Assembly: GCF_001277295.1 (NCBI RefSeq)
Contig: NZ_CP011456.1
Span: 3,724,001-3,788,000 of the forward strand
Length of the DNA stretch: 64,000 bases
Reading direction: 5' to 3'
DNA from: Anabaena sp. WA102
Lineage (GTDB): Bacteria; Cyanobacteriota; Cyanobacteriia; Cyanobacteriales; Nostocaceae
Below, in pieces: positions 37,882 through 46,852 of this stretch. Position 1 is the stretch's first letter; each line of letters opens with the position of its first letter. Position numbers and translations under genes: made by a program. The notes under the pieces were generated by a model. The model saw only the letters and a list, made by a program, of their open reading frames with translations. It ran no database searches and was not told the DNA's origin.

Positions 37882-38608
37882 ACTAGCTGAGTTGATGAAC
37901 TTAGATAAAGAATCTTTTAAGGGAATGTCTGTAGGCAGTAGATGTCATGAACAAAGACAAGAAATCCAGAAGTTGGTAAATGCTCCAGTGGGTACAGAGA
38001 TAAACTGGGAGTATTATGATCATGATACTTGTTTGTTAGTTTCGTCTAAGCGAGAAAATAATTTTATCATCAATCAAGCGATTGATATTAGTAATAGAAA
38101 ACAGCTAGAAGAAAAACTTAAAGCTTCAAATGAAAGAAATAGAATTTTACTCAAGGCCATTCCCGAAACAATCAAATTAGGAACTGGAAGACGCTCTACT
38201 GATGAGTTAGAATTTCTTGTGAAATCCTTAACTGAAAATCCCATTATTGACAGACAATCAACTGAGGCATTAATTAGATTAGAAGTTCATGTCATGGAAA
38301 ACTCTAGCAAAATGCAACAAATAGAAAAAATGCTGTTCTGGGATGATTCTTCATTGATGAGCAGAATCAAGGCATTAGAAGTTTATCAACGAAACGATGA
38401 TGAAAACTGGCAAGAATTTGAGAATAACAAAGATAAAATAGAGGATTTATCGAGAATATCTACCATGATAACCAACATTCCCGGTGGTTTGAAATCTTGG
38501 TTTATTATGTTTATAATATTCCAAATGCTAGGAATTTTCGTCATAGATATAGGTGTTAGATTGTTTAATTTGGAAACCTTAATACCAATTGAAAGAAAAA
38601 ATCAATAA
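37882..38608 (+). pseudogene. PAS-domain membrane protein, 5' truncated copy
   Basis: Shares 486 bp with 25193-25678 and then continues into the native C-terminus: EVYQRNDDENWQEFENNK, then the membrane helix FIMFIIFQMLGIFVIDIGV and a short tail. The first ~38 residues are replaced by the TnpB relic. An in-frame ATG at 37892 could permit expression without the start of the PAS domain. Confidence 0.8.
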
Positions 38609-38626
38609 CTCACACCTGTCTCTTGA

Positions 38627-38716
38627 CCTTTTTAATAAAATACTCGCCTCTCTTAACATTTCTTCCCTTTCGGATAAACGGTACTCAATTAATAACTTTA
38701 GTTGCTGATTTATCAT
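38627..38716 (-). pseudogene. HEPN-domain stub of an MNT-HEPN pair
   Basis: ATG 38716 overlaps the stop of the MNT gene as ATGA. About 30 residues are HEPN-like (MINQQLKLLIEYRLSEREEM, then LREASILL) before the sequence departs from the family and stops near 38580. The RxxxxH-type active site is missing. Confidence 0.6.
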
Positions 38717-39033
38717 ATAGCAATACCCTCTTGTAACACCTTAGACAGTAAGGGACTAGCTCCCATAGCTCCCCTTTCTACCTGTGCTTCTGTAACTACA
38801 AAGGTGGAAATAACTAGATCATATTTAAAACCTACTTCCCACGCCAAATCGCTAATTTTTTCTCGACATGATCTATCTAATTCAGTAATTTTAATAAACA
38901 CATCTAAATCTGATTCTTCTGTAGCATCACCTCTCGCTCTTGAACCAAATACCCGTAAATCCAAAATGGGAATTATCGCTTCTAGTCGAGAGCGAAACTC
39001 TGAAACAATTTTTCGATCACTATCCTGTATCAT
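38713..39033 (-). CDS. MNT-type minimal nucleotidyltransferase
   Basis: 106 residues from ATG 39033, preceded by AGAGGAAT. The active site is VFGSRARGDATEESDLDVFI (GS...D.D). In MNT-HEPN modules this protein AMPylates and silences the HEPN ribonuclease toxin. The partner immediately downstream is reduced to a stub, so this is an orphan. Confidence 0.85.
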   Translation of the reverse strand: MIQDSDRKIVSEFRSRLEAIIPILDLRVFGSRARGDATEESDLDVFIKITELDRSCREKISDLAWEVGFKYDLVISTFVVTEAQVERGAMGASPLLSKVLQEGIAI

Positions 39034-39139
39034 GTCTATTCCTCTAAAAAAAACCAATCTTTACTAACTGTTTCTTAATCCTTCGATTTAAATAATAAAG
39101 CAATTTATGTTTGTTTAGGTTTCCCCTATCTCCCAACTA

Positions 39140-39595
39140 TTACGTCAATAAATTTACCGATGTATCCACCAAAACATGACCACTATTATCAATCAGTGTT
39201 TTCATCCGTTCTTCGAGTCCTGGTTTTCCCCGAACTCCCGAAAATGAATAATCAAAACATTCATGTTCACCTTCAACTAAATTAAAACTAATGGTGGTGA
39301 TTACTCCACATAATTCCAGTTCTGATTCCACTTGTTTTCTGTATTGTAACCAAGGATTTAAAGCATCAGTAGTTCCACTATTCAACAGTGCATAACACCA
39401 ATTTCCTTGCATATCAAGAAACGTTATTTGCACCCAATTCTGTGCAGGTAAATGGGCAAATGGCTTACCAAATATTGGTGTAGATGCCCATAATATAATC
39501 ATCTTCAAAATAGACCCAATTTCACTCAGTTGATTACCAACTTCTAAGTAAATTTTACCTACTTTGCGATTAAACCGATATCTTCTTAATTCCAT
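39140..39595 (-). CDS. Hypothetical protein, cassette array unit 1
   Basis: 151 residues, no signal or membrane helix. WASTPIFGKPFAHLPAQNWV, VQITFLDMQGNWCYALL and FDYSFSGVRGKPGLEERMK are distinctive, but no family is recognised. The leader lies at 39611-39638 (sense: ACTATCG, then GTGTTGTTGAG). Confidence 0.6.
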   Translation of the reverse strand: MELRRYRFNRKVGKIYLEVGNQLSEIGSILKMIILWASTPIFGKPFAHLPAQNWVQITFLDMQGNWCYALLNSGTTDALNPWLQYRKQVESELELCGVITTISFNLVEGEHECFDYSFSGVRGKPGLEERMKTLIDNSGHVLVDTSVNLLT

Positions 39596-39636
39596 TGTTT
39601 AGCATTGAACTCAACAACACTAGAAAACGATAGTAT

Positions 39637-39861
39637 TCAATCATTCAAAAACACCGATAAACCAGGGTCTAAAGACAATGTTGATTCCCGGTGTTCATGG
39701 TACTGTTTCTTGAGTGTGATGATGCGGCGAACTGCTTGCAGCAGCGCTTCGCTATCGCTCAATAATTTAGCCTGTTGTTTCTCCAATTCTTCAATAGCAT
39801 CCCGGTGATTAGCAATCTGAGATTCAATATCTGCAATCTGTTCAGAATGTTTATTAGCCAA
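39637..39861 (-). CDS. Short coiled-coil protein, cassette array unit 2 (start uncertain)
   Basis: 74 residues from TTG 39861; the frame is open further upstream to ~39963 but contains no ATG. A coiled coil (EQIADIESQIANHRDAIEEL) is followed by SDSEALLQAVRR, which is encoded by the inverted 32-bp repeat 39727-39758. Leader motif TTGCTATCGCTAAAG at 39913-39930. May be degenerate. Confidence 0.4.
   Translation of the reverse strand: MANKHSEQIADIESQIANHRDAIEELEKQQAKLLSDSEALLQAVRRIITLKKQYHEHRESTLSLDPGLSVFLND
39727..39758 (-). repeat. 32-bp HIP1-type repeat, in-gene copy
   Basis: Reverse complement of the copies at 17754 and 48922. It encodes SDSEALLQAVR in the surrounding frame. Confidence 0.85.
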
Positions 39862-39930
39862 TTCCCCAGTAATGCGTTGAATATCCTCGTCTAACCGGGC
39901 AAGTTTGGTATCCTCTTTAGCGATAGCAAT

Positions 39931-39959
39931 AAAAAAAGTCCCTAGATAAACTAGAGACT
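39931..39959 (-). terminator. Rho-independent terminator of the 95-residue gene
   Basis: Minus strand: AGTCTCTAG-TTTAT-CTAGGGACT followed by seven Ts. The next cassette leader begins in the T tract. Confidence 0.85.
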
Positions 39960-39966
39960 CATGGGT

Positions 39967-40254
39967 TTATTCAATGTCAGTTAATTGTTGAACTTCCTGA
40001 ATAGATTTAATGGTGTTGTTAATAAATCTACTAATCAATTCAATCCTTACTTCATACGATATAGTAGGATTATTCAGATTCTCAACTTGAAACTTTGCCG
40101 ATAACATATTATTGAGAGCTATTGCTAAATTTGTCTTCATTTCACTATCTCGTTGTTCGTATTCCTGAACCTCTAACTCCCAATCTTCCGGTTCATATTT
40201 TGTTACAGAAACGGGCATTCCATGAGCTTCATGATATTCAGTATATTCTGACAT
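39967..40254 (-). CDS. Hypothetical acidic protein, cassette array unit 3
   Basis: 95 residues, acidic N-terminus (EYTEYHEAHG, YEPEDWELEVQEYEQRDSE) and helical C-terminus (ELISRFINNTIKSIQEVQQL). Leader 40265-40299 in sense reads AATGCTATCGCTTGTTGACG then GGTGTTTTTG. No family recognised. Confidence 0.6.
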   Translation of the reverse strand: MSEYTEYHEAHGMPVSVTKYEPEDWELEVQEYEQRDSEMKTNLAIALNNMLSAKFQVENLNNPTISYEVRIELISRFINNTIKSIQEVQQLTDIE

Positions 40255-40336
40255 AATAATATTACAAAAACACCATCGTCAACAAGCGATAGCATTAAAT
40301 AACCCCAATCTCATGACTGAGGTTAATAAGTATAAA

Positions 40337-40780
40337 TTAATCATTCCTGAAAGAATCAAATAACGCTTTTTCAGCATCATTTCTACTTTCAATTTCACCC
40401 AATTTTGCTAATGCAGCATCTAAACTCTGATAAGTAGCACAACAATAGAGATGACGCTTTTCAAATATCCCATAATAGCCGGTGATACCTTGAGCTTTAC
40501 CTGCTCTAGTGATATCTGTACACCACTTAACATACAGGCTATTACCAACAGTAGCTAATTCTCGTTTAACTAACTCCTTTTGCTTGAGTTGTTCGCCGAT
40601 TTCTTTAACTGCTGTAATGACTTCTTCACGGGTGTTAGACCACCAATGACAATCTTCACTCTTCACCAAAATGTCATCAATATATATGTCATAACTCCAT
40701 ACGTTCTGACGCATAGATTCACGATAATACTGACGGAGATTGCGGATACTACCTTGGATTTCAGGGGCTTGATAAAACAT
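40337..40780 (-). CDS. Hypothetical protein, cassette array unit 4
   Basis: 147 residues from ATG 40780 (MFYQAPEIQGSIRNLRQYYR); a start at 40792 adds four. Contains DIYIDDILVKSEDCHWW and YYGIFEKRHLYCCATYQSLD. No recognised domain. Leader 40790-40825 in sense: GGGCGCTATCGCGG, then CATTGTTTTTTGG. A weak stem with TTATTT follows the stop (around 40300-40325). Confidence 0.6.
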   Translation of the reverse strand: MFYQAPEIQGSIRNLRQYYRESMRQNVWSYDIYIDDILVKSEDCHWWSNTREEVITAVKEIGEQLKQKELVKRELATVGNSLYVKWCTDITRAGKAQGITGYYGIFEKRHLYCCATYQSLDAALAKLGEIESRNDAEKALFDSFRND

Positions 40781-40839
40781 GATAAATACCAAAAAACAAT
40801 GCCCCCTTTCCGCGATAGCGCCCCCACAGATTAATAAAC

Positions 40840-40871
40840 AATAACTCCAATCTTGTTAAACTGGAGTTATT
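40840..40871 (-). terminator. Terminator of the 2OG-oxygenase-like gene
   Basis: AATAACTCCA and TGGAGTTATT form a perfect 10-bp stem with a 12-base loop; U-rich tails on both strands. Confidence 0.8.
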
Positions 40872-40882
40872 TATTTTTGTAA

Positions 40883-41413
40883 CTAAACTATTGGAAAATA
40901 ACCTTTTTCTTGATTCAACTGCCAAAGATTGATACTAAATCTTTCTGCACTCAAGATTTTAGTAACACCATGAAGTTTCTTACAATTAAACTCAATAATA
41001 TCTCCATCATTAAGTTGATAATCTTTGCCATCATAATTAAATATACAACTACCAAGATTCACGGTTCTAGCAATTGGTCTAGAATAACTATGATCCCGAT
41101 GTGGTATAATCAATCCGGTACTTTGAATATTACCAATCTTGCCACCAAAAGTTAACAAGCCGATATTAGTTCCGGGATAAACTCGCTGACAGAAATTCCC
41201 AAGTCTATCATCATTATGATAAGCATTAGTAATTGTTCCAGGAGTTCTCAAATCACACTCATGAAATAACCAAAGGCGATATCTGCCTTGAGCGTAACTA
41301 CTAACATCGCTAGTCATTAAATTCACGCTTTCTCTACAAAAGCTTTTTAAATCAGCTAAAGTTTCGGATTTAACTTTGCTAACTAATTTCAAATCACTGG
41401 GGTTAGGATTCAT
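40883..41413 (-). CDS. 2-oxoglutarate/Fe(II) oxygenase-like protein, cassette array unit 5
   Basis: 176 residues from ATG 41413, preceded by TTTGGAGAATTTC; a TTG at 41434 is possible but less likely. A jelly-roll iron site is suggested by H105-x-D107 (IPHRDHSYSR), H148 (KKLHGVTK) and R158 (SAERFSINLW), the order found in 2OG oxygenases. LNDGDIIEFNC looks like the strand between. The substrate is unknown; relatives act on peptides or small molecules. Leader 41431-41459. Confidence 0.6.
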   Translation of the reverse strand: MNPNPSDLKLVSKVKSETLADLKSFCRESVNLMTSDVSSYAQGRYRLWLFHECDLRTPGTITNAYHNDDRLGNFCQRVYPGTNIGLLTFGGKIGNIQSTGLIIPHRDHSYSRPIARTVNLGSCIFNYDGKDYQLNDGDIIEFNCKKLHGVTKILSAERFSINLWQLNQEKGYFPIV

Positions 41414-41471
41414 GAAATTCTCCAAATTACTCAACTCCCCTCAGCGATAGCCCCCAAGGATTAATGTGAAT

Positions 41472-41509
41472 AAAAAAAGCCCGGATTCCCACAGAGAGAA
41501 CCAGGACTA
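41472..41509 (-). terminator. Terminator of the 100-residue gene
   Basis: Minus strand: AGTCCTGGTTCTC and GGGAATCCGGGCT pair with one mismatch, then seven Ts. Confidence 0.85.
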
Positions 41510-41514
41510 AAGAA

Positions 41515-41817
41515 CTACAAATTAGCTAAAATCTTACCAACTTCATCATATTCATCATTACGATGTGGTGGGTATTCTTCACTTTCATCGCTGGTGAAGT
41601 TCACATTCAGGAAATGATTTTTACCGTGATAGTAATTACCTACAAATAAATCACAATTATGATGATAGAATAGAAGTTGATGATTAGTTAAATAGGGTTG
41701 AATATTATCACGTTCAAAGCGAAGTTTTTCAGTGAGTTTATCAAAGTCAATACCCTTTTTCTTATTGGGTTCAGGAGGTAAACCGCTACCAAATTTACTG
41801 GGGATGTTAATTGCCAT
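41515..41817 (-). CDS. Hypothetical protein, cassette array unit 6
   Basis: 100 residues, starting MAINIPSKFGSGLPPEPNKK. Histidine- and tyrosine-rich middle (LLFYHHNCDLFVGNYYHG). The first residues MAINI-SK match the next unit (MAINILSK), although the rest differs. Leader 41837-41861 (sense AATGTTATCACTTGGCGTTT). Function unknown. Confidence 0.6.
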   Translation of the reverse strand: MAINIPSKFGSGLPPEPNKKKGIDFDKLTEKLRFERDNIQPYLTNHQLLFYHHNCDLFVGNYYHGKNHFLNVNFTSDESEEYPPHRNDEYDEVGKILANL

Positions 41818-41860
41818 AATTCCTCATGTTAGATAATCAAAAACGCCAAGTGATAACATT

Positions 41861-41896
41861 AAAAAAAAGCCCTAATCCCCAAAGGAGACTAGGACT
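41861..41896 (-). terminator. Terminator of the 118-residue gene
   Basis: Minus strand: AGTCCTAGTCTCC and GGGGATTAGGGCT form a stem, followed by eight Ts. Confidence 0.85.
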
Positions 41897-41905
41897 GTAA
41901 ACTAA

Positions 41906-42262
41906 TTAGTATGGAATGTTATCTGGTTGATTACCTTCAACATAATCAACACTGGCAGGTTCGTTATTAAAACTAGCTGGTTCATTACCAATACCAGTAG
42001 CTCGATTACGTTTCTGATAATATCTGGTTCTTTCACCAAGCAAATCATCTACGGTATAACCTAAATCTGCAATGAACTTGTCAAACTTGGCTTGGTTCAT
42101 CTTATGAATCTCATGAGTTAACCATTCTGCTTCAAAGATTTTATAACCTTCCTCACCTTTAACACGATTATCAATCTTGTACTGTTCCCAAGCCAAAACT
42201 CGAATTCCATCCTTGAGTTGAGAAAGTTTCTTGTCAGCTTTGGAAAGAATGTTGATAGCCAT
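41906..42262 (-). CDS. Hypothetical protein, cassette array unit 7
   Basis: 118 residues from ATG 42262 (MAINILSKADKKLSQLKDG); the frame is open to 42331 but the leader lies there. Helical, charged, with a disordered tail (NEPASFNNEPASVDYVEGN). Leader 42271-42310 in sense: GGGCGCTATCGCGC, then GCGTTGTTTTCGAGG. No family recognised. Confidence 0.6.
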   Translation of the reverse strand: MAINILSKADKKLSQLKDGIRVLAWEQYKIDNRVKGEEGYKIFEAEWLTHEIHKMNQAKFDKFIADLGYTVDDLLGERTRYYQKRNRATGIGNEPASFNNEPASVDYVEGNQPDNIPY

Positions 42263-42575
42263 AACAAAACCTCGAAAACAACGCCCCCTCTGCGCGATAG
42301 CGCCCCTACCGATAACTTCCGGGTAACTCAAGACTATGGCTTACGCCACGCTGCGCTATCAATGCCAATAGGGGGCTGATTACCTATGTTTACAATGCTG
42401 ATAATATTGATAATGCTTCGGGTTCTCAAGTGAATGAGCGATCGCCAGGAGCATTATTAATTATACTAAATTTTGTAGTATATAAATCTCAGACAATATC
42501 ATACTATTGACAACAAAATTAATGGTATCATAAAGAAGTTGGGGATTTATTATAATCCCAAAAACCGGGGCAAAT
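42263..42575. other. Spacer between cassette unit 7 and the Rpn gene
   Basis: Contains the unit 7 leader, a 26-bp dispersed repeat (42336-42361), a HIP1 octamer, and a promoter-like TTGACA (42507) with ATAAAG 17 bases later, suitable for the plus-strand Rpn gene. No gene seen. Confidence 0.5.
42336..42361. repeat. 26-bp dispersed repeat, second family
   Basis: ATGGCTTACGCCACGCTGCG then CTATCA. Relatives at 61997-62022 (inverted) and 62794-62819. Confidence 0.75.
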
Positions 42576-42650
42576 ATGACAGAAGCAACAGCGAACTATG
42601 ATCAAACATGGAAAGAAGCTATAGGGGAATATTTGGAATTATTCTTACAA

Positions 42651-44866
42651 GGTTGAGTCGAGGGGGGATATTATTCCCCGCCCCTCTCAGTTAGATCCGG
42701 ACGTGCCACTTTCACGGCATCCGGCTCCCGATGTTCTTAGCTTTCGCTTTTGCTCATGTGAATGTAATCGTGGCAGCTTTCGTGAATTGCTAGAAGGTTT
42801 TTAGTTTTCCAGTTTTGGTGGTTTCCATCTATATGATGTAAATGTACCTTCTCGTCACTGAGCATTTTTAACCCACAATGACCACATTTATGGCTTTGCC
42901 GTTTGAGGGCTTTAGAGGTGTTATTGTCATATAACTTACTATTGCGTTCGCTCCAGTAGGTTAAATCTCCATCGTAGGGTGATTTCTCACCTTTGACATT
43001 GATGTGTTTGTTTTCGGAGTAAGGAACTGTTGGGAATGCTTTCTTTATTAGCTCTTGGCTATTATGGCGATTCTGCTTAGTTTCCTTGTTAAATACCTTG
43101 AATGCTCTGTGATTGATGTGCCATAAGGAAAACTTCGACCCATCCATCTTGCAGAAGCGGTGGTAATTCCTCCAACCTCTGACTACAGGGGCTAATTTCT
43201 CAGCCTTTGTGGTAGCACCATAATTCGAGTTGTTGACGATGAATTTTACTTTCTTGCGGAAAGCTTTGAAGTTGTCCACTGAGGGAGTACATCTAAACTT
43301 TCCGTTTTTCTGGACTTTAAAATGCCAGCCCAGGAAATCAAATCCATCTGTCGCGGCGGTTAGCTTTGTCTTTTTCTCACTGACTTTCATTCCCCGCTCT
43401 GCTAGGAACTGACTGATTTTGTCAAGTATTTCTGTGGCATCGTCTTGAGGTCGGAGTATTATCACCATGTCATCCGCGTAACGGATTGTTGGCTCGACAA
43501 TATCTCCATTTGAGGTATTGTCTGTAATTCTGTAGCTAGATATACGGTGATATCTATGAATACTTTCAATCCCATTTAAGGCGATGTTAGCTAACAGTGG
43601 ACTTACCACTCCTCCTTGGGGTGTTCCTTGTTCAGAAAACTCTGGATTGACTCCGGCTTTGAGACATCGGAATATTCCCTGTCTTATACTATAAGGAGCG
43701 ATGAGTCTATCCATTATGGCGGTGTGGTTTATCCGGTCAAAGCATTTTTCAATATCGAGTTCTATAACTCGTTTATCTATTCCATTAGCTTTAGAGTTTA
43801 AGTTGTTGTACAGGTATCTCTGGGCATCATGTGCCGAGCGTCCCGTCCTAAAACCGTAGCTCCTAGCGTGGAAGGTTGCCTCATGTGCTGGTTCTAGTGC
43901 GTATTTGACAAGGCATTGATATGCCCTATCTGCAATAGTGGGGACTTTGAGAATCCGGGTTTTTCCGTCCTTTTTGGGGATGGGTATTTCACGTAATCCC
44001 TGGTGTTTCCAGTCGTTACCTTCGGTTCTAAGTTTTTCACTTAGTTCAAACCTTTGCTCGAATGAGAGCGCGGTTTTGCCGTCTATTCCCGCTGTCTTTT
44101 TCCCAGCATTTAGCTGTGTTACTTGACGGATAGCCAGTAATCTCGCTGCGGTTGATTTCAGAATCAGCTTTTGTAGGGACTTAGCTTTGCGCTTGTCGCC
44201 AACTTGAACAGCTTTGTACACGCGTTTTTGTAGGCGGAATAAGTTACGACGGAATTGCTTCCAAGGTAACGTTTTCCAGGATTCACTAGAGTTTTCTCTG
44301 TGTCTAATCATGCTCTGCTCCAATCTGTGTATTCTGAACACCTCCGACCAATTACGGTCTGTCCTACCCGAACTGAAGGAATTCCGCTGCTCGTCCAGCC
44401 TACTTATAGGGTTCGACCGCCCTTAGACCTTCAATCCGTTTTTATTCGTTCCCTCGGCTAGATTGTTAGTTCCGTTAGGTGTAGCCACTTCAACCACTGG
44501 ATTCCCTAGACTCTTACCGCTATTGAAGAACGATGCGGCGGGAATTAGCTCCAGTAAAGTCAGGTGTTGTTGTTGTGTCCTGCTTTGGACTAGGTTGCTT
44601 TTTTAGGCTCTGTTTCACCGTAGGAACTCCCCGTTAACGCCAAGTGTCATCTCACAACAGATGTCTGATTGCGTCCTGTTCCCAGCTTCGACCTCCCGAT
44701 ACCGAGTCGGGTCATCGTGGGCAGATAGGGAGTCATACCTGAGTCTGGTAGATGGGACTTACACCCATATCAGACCGAGAGTTCAACCTTTTTTTCCATG
44801 ATTGGATTGGGTTGGTTAGCTTATGTACGGACTGATTACCGTGATTCAGCTAACAACGAATCGCAC
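42651..44866 (-). mobile_element. Group II intron with reverse transcriptase ORF
   Basis: 2216 bp on the minus strand. The 5' end at 44866 is GTGCGATTCG, matching the GUGYG consensus. Domain V is recognisable near 42695-42725 (GAGCCGGATGCCGTGAAAGT and GCACGTCCGG), followed by a GC-rich domain VI and the 3' end CTCAACC at 42651. Comparison with the intact Rpn gene fixes both boundaries. Confidence 0.92.
42737..44311 (-). CDS. ltrA: Group II intron reverse transcriptase/maturase with HNH domain
   Basis: 524 residues from ATG 44311 (GGAG 6-10 bases upstream); a GTG at 44341 would add ten. The RT core has QGTPQGGVVSPLLANIALNG and RYADDMVI; the maturase X domain follows (LAPVVRGWRNYHRF); the C-terminus is an HNH endonuclease (CGHCGLKM, LHHIDGNHQNW, HESCHDYIH). 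All motifs are intact, so the intron may be active. In the family it aids splicing and retrohoming. Confidence 0.93.
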   Translation of the reverse strand: MIRHRENSSESWKTLPWKQFRRNLFRLQKRVYKAVQVGDKRKAKSLQKLILKSTAARLLAIRQVTQLNAGKKTAGIDGKTALSFEQRFELSEKLRTEGNDWKHQGLREIPIPKKDGKTRILKVPTIADRAYQCLVKYALEPAHEATFHARSYGFRTGRSAHDAQRYLYNNLNSKANGIDKRVIELDIEKCFDRINHTAIMDRLIAPYSIRQGIFRCLKAGVNPEFSEQGTPQGGVVSPLLANIALNGIESIHRYHRISSYRITDNTSNGDIVEPTIRYADDMVIILRPQDDATEILDKISQFLAERGMKVSEKKTKLTAATDGFDFLGWHFKVQKNGKFRCTPSVDNFKAFRKKVKFIVNNSNYGATTKAEKLAPVVRGWRNYHRFCKMDGSKFSLWHINHRAFKVFNKETKQNRHNSQELIKKAFPTVPYSENKHINVKGEKSPYDGDLTYWSERNSKLYDNNTSKALKRQSHKCGHCGLKMLSDEKVHLHHIDGNHQNWKTKNLLAIHESCHDYIHMSKSES

Positions 44867-45897
44867 TTCTTCTATCCAGACATTCATCAAGAAATTGACT
44901 GGAGTAACCCTCCTATTTCCTTAGATAAGGAACTAGAACAAATTACCGCATCTAGTCAAACTAAAAAACGCTATGCTGATAAATTGTTTCAAGTGTGGTT
45001 ATTAAATAATGAAGTAATTTGGATTTTAATACATATAGAAGTCCAAAGTCAGCATGATAAAGAATTTCCACAAAGAATGTTTATCTATAATTATCGTTCT
45101 TATGATTTATTTAATCAACCAGTAATAAGTTTAGCAATATTAGGAGATGAAAACAAAAGTTGGCGACCAAATAGTTATGAATACGGTTTAGGTAATAGTA
45201 GAGTTAAAATGGAATTTAGTATTGTCAAACTATTAGACTATCAATGGTCAGACCTAGAAGCAAGTAATAATTTATTTGCTATAATAGTAATGGCACATCT
45301 AAAAACCAAAGCTACTACTAGGGACTTAACTGCAAGAGAACAATGGAAGTGGAGTTTGGTTAGACCATTATATCAAAAAGGCTTAACTAAGTTTGACATT
45401 ATTAATCTAGTTAAGTGCATTGATAAAATGATGACTTTGCCACCACCATTACAAACGGAATTTCAAACCAAATTAGATGATTACGAAAAGGAGTTAAATA
45501 TGCCATTCCTCAGCACTATTGAAGAAAATGCCCAAGAAAAAGGTAAGGAAATTGGCAAGGAAATGGCAAGGAAATCGGTAAAGAAATTGGGGCTAGAAAA
45601 ACTTGCCAAGAAAACATTATCAAAATCCTCACCAATAGATTTGATAATCTTCCAGAAAAGATGATCTATGCTATCAAGCAAATTGATGATATGTCCATCC
45701 TGGAAAATTTACTTTTACCCAGTATTAATGTTAATTCTTTGGAGGAATTTCAGCAGTTAATTGACTCGGCTTTACATAAAAATTAATCATATCAGATTCC
45801 CGAATTATTAACTAAATTCATCATTTATTGAGAAAATGGAAAAAAGCAGTCGGGGATCTGGTACATAAATAATAAACCAGAGAGAGAAATAGTAATC

Positions 45898-46845
45898 ATG
45901 ACCAATATTACAGCAAATTATGATCAAACATGGAAAGAAGCTATAGGACAATATTTTGAATCATTTCTACAATTCTTTTATCCAAAAATATACGAACAAA
46001 TTGACTGGAGTAAAACTCCTATTTCCTTAGATAAGGAACTAGAACAAATTACCGCATCTAGTCAAACAAAAAAACGTTATGCGGATAAATTGTTTCAAGT
46101 CTGGTTATTGAATAATGAAATAATTTGGATTTTGATTCATATAGAAGTCCAAAGTCAGTATGATAAAGAATTTCCACAAAGAATGTTTATCTACAATTAT
46201 CGTTCCTTTGATTTATTTAATAAACCAGTGATTAGTTTAGCTATCTTAGGAGATGAAGATGCAAAATGGCGGCCGAATAGTTATGAATACGGTTTAGGAG
46301 ATAGTGAAGTTAAAATCAAATTCAGTATAGTGAAACTGCTAGACTATCAATGGGAAGAACTAGCTGCAAGTAACAATCTGTTTGCTATAATAGTAATGGC
46401 ACATCTGAAAACCAAAGTCACTACTAAGGACTTAACGCAAAGAGAACAATGGAAATGGAACTTAGTCAGACCATTGTATCAAAAAGGCTTAACTAAAGTT
46501 GATATTATTAATTTAGTGAAGTTTATTGATAGAATGATGACTTTGCCACCACCATTACAAACAGAATTTCAAACCAAATTAAATGATTACGAAAAGGAGT
46601 TAAATATGCCATTCCTCAGCACTATTGAAGAAAATGCCCAAGAAAAAGGAGCTAAAATAACTCGTCAAGATGACATTATCAAAATCCTCTCTACTAGATT
46701 TGATAATCTTCCAGAAAAGATAATCTATAATATCAAGCAAATTGATAATATGTCCATCCTGGAAAATTTACTTTTACCAAGTATTAATGTTAATTCTTTG
46801 GAGGAATTTCAAACATTAATTGATGCAGAATTACAGCAAAAATAA
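45898..46845 (+). CDS. Rpn family recombination-promoting nuclease (intact)
   Basis: 315 residues. PD-(D/E)XK core: D63 (KRYADKLFQVW), E83-x-Q85 (IWILIHIEVQSQYD), then FIYNYRSFDLF. Closely related to the split gene just upstream (over 85 percent by eye), so they are tandem duplicates. Family members nick or cut DNA and increase recombination. The C-terminus lacks the DUF4351 domain of the copy at 12.9 kb. Confidence 0.88.
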   Translation: MTNITANYDQTWKEAIGQYFESFLQFFYPKIYEQIDWSKTPISLDKELEQITASSQTKKRYADKLFQVWLLNNEIIWILIHIEVQSQYDKEFPQRMFIYNYRSFDLFNKPVISLAILGDEDAKWRPNSYEYGLGDSEVKIKFSIVKLLDYQWEELAASNNLFAIIVMAHLKTKVTTKDLTQREQWKWNLVRPLYQKGLTKVDIINLVKFIDRMMTLPPPLQTEFQTKLNDYEKELNMPFLSTIEENAQEKGAKITRQDDIIKILSTRFDNLPEKIIYNIKQIDNMSILENLLLPSINVNSLEEFQTLIDAELQQK

Positions 46846-46852
46846 TACTGTT

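Larger units (their letters stand above)
42576..45783 (+). pseudogene. Rpn family nuclease split by an antisense group II intron and frameshifted
   Basis: Exon 1 (42576-42650) reads MTEATANYDQTWKEAIGEYL...FLQ; exon 2 resumes at 44867 with FFYPDIHQEIDW, so removal of 42651-44866 restores the frame exactly. The intron lies on the opposite strand and cannot be spliced from this mRNA. Near 45560 a tandem GKEI-coding repeat has lost one base: the frame stops at 45664, while the shifted frame gives ENIIKILTNRFDNLPEKMIY and runs to 45783. The nuclease core IWILIHIEVQSQ is kept. Confidence 0.9.

Noticed and set aside
44798..44866. ATG at 44798 as start of the second Rpn gene
   Set aside because: These bases are the 5' end of the antisense group II intron; the native start is 42576.
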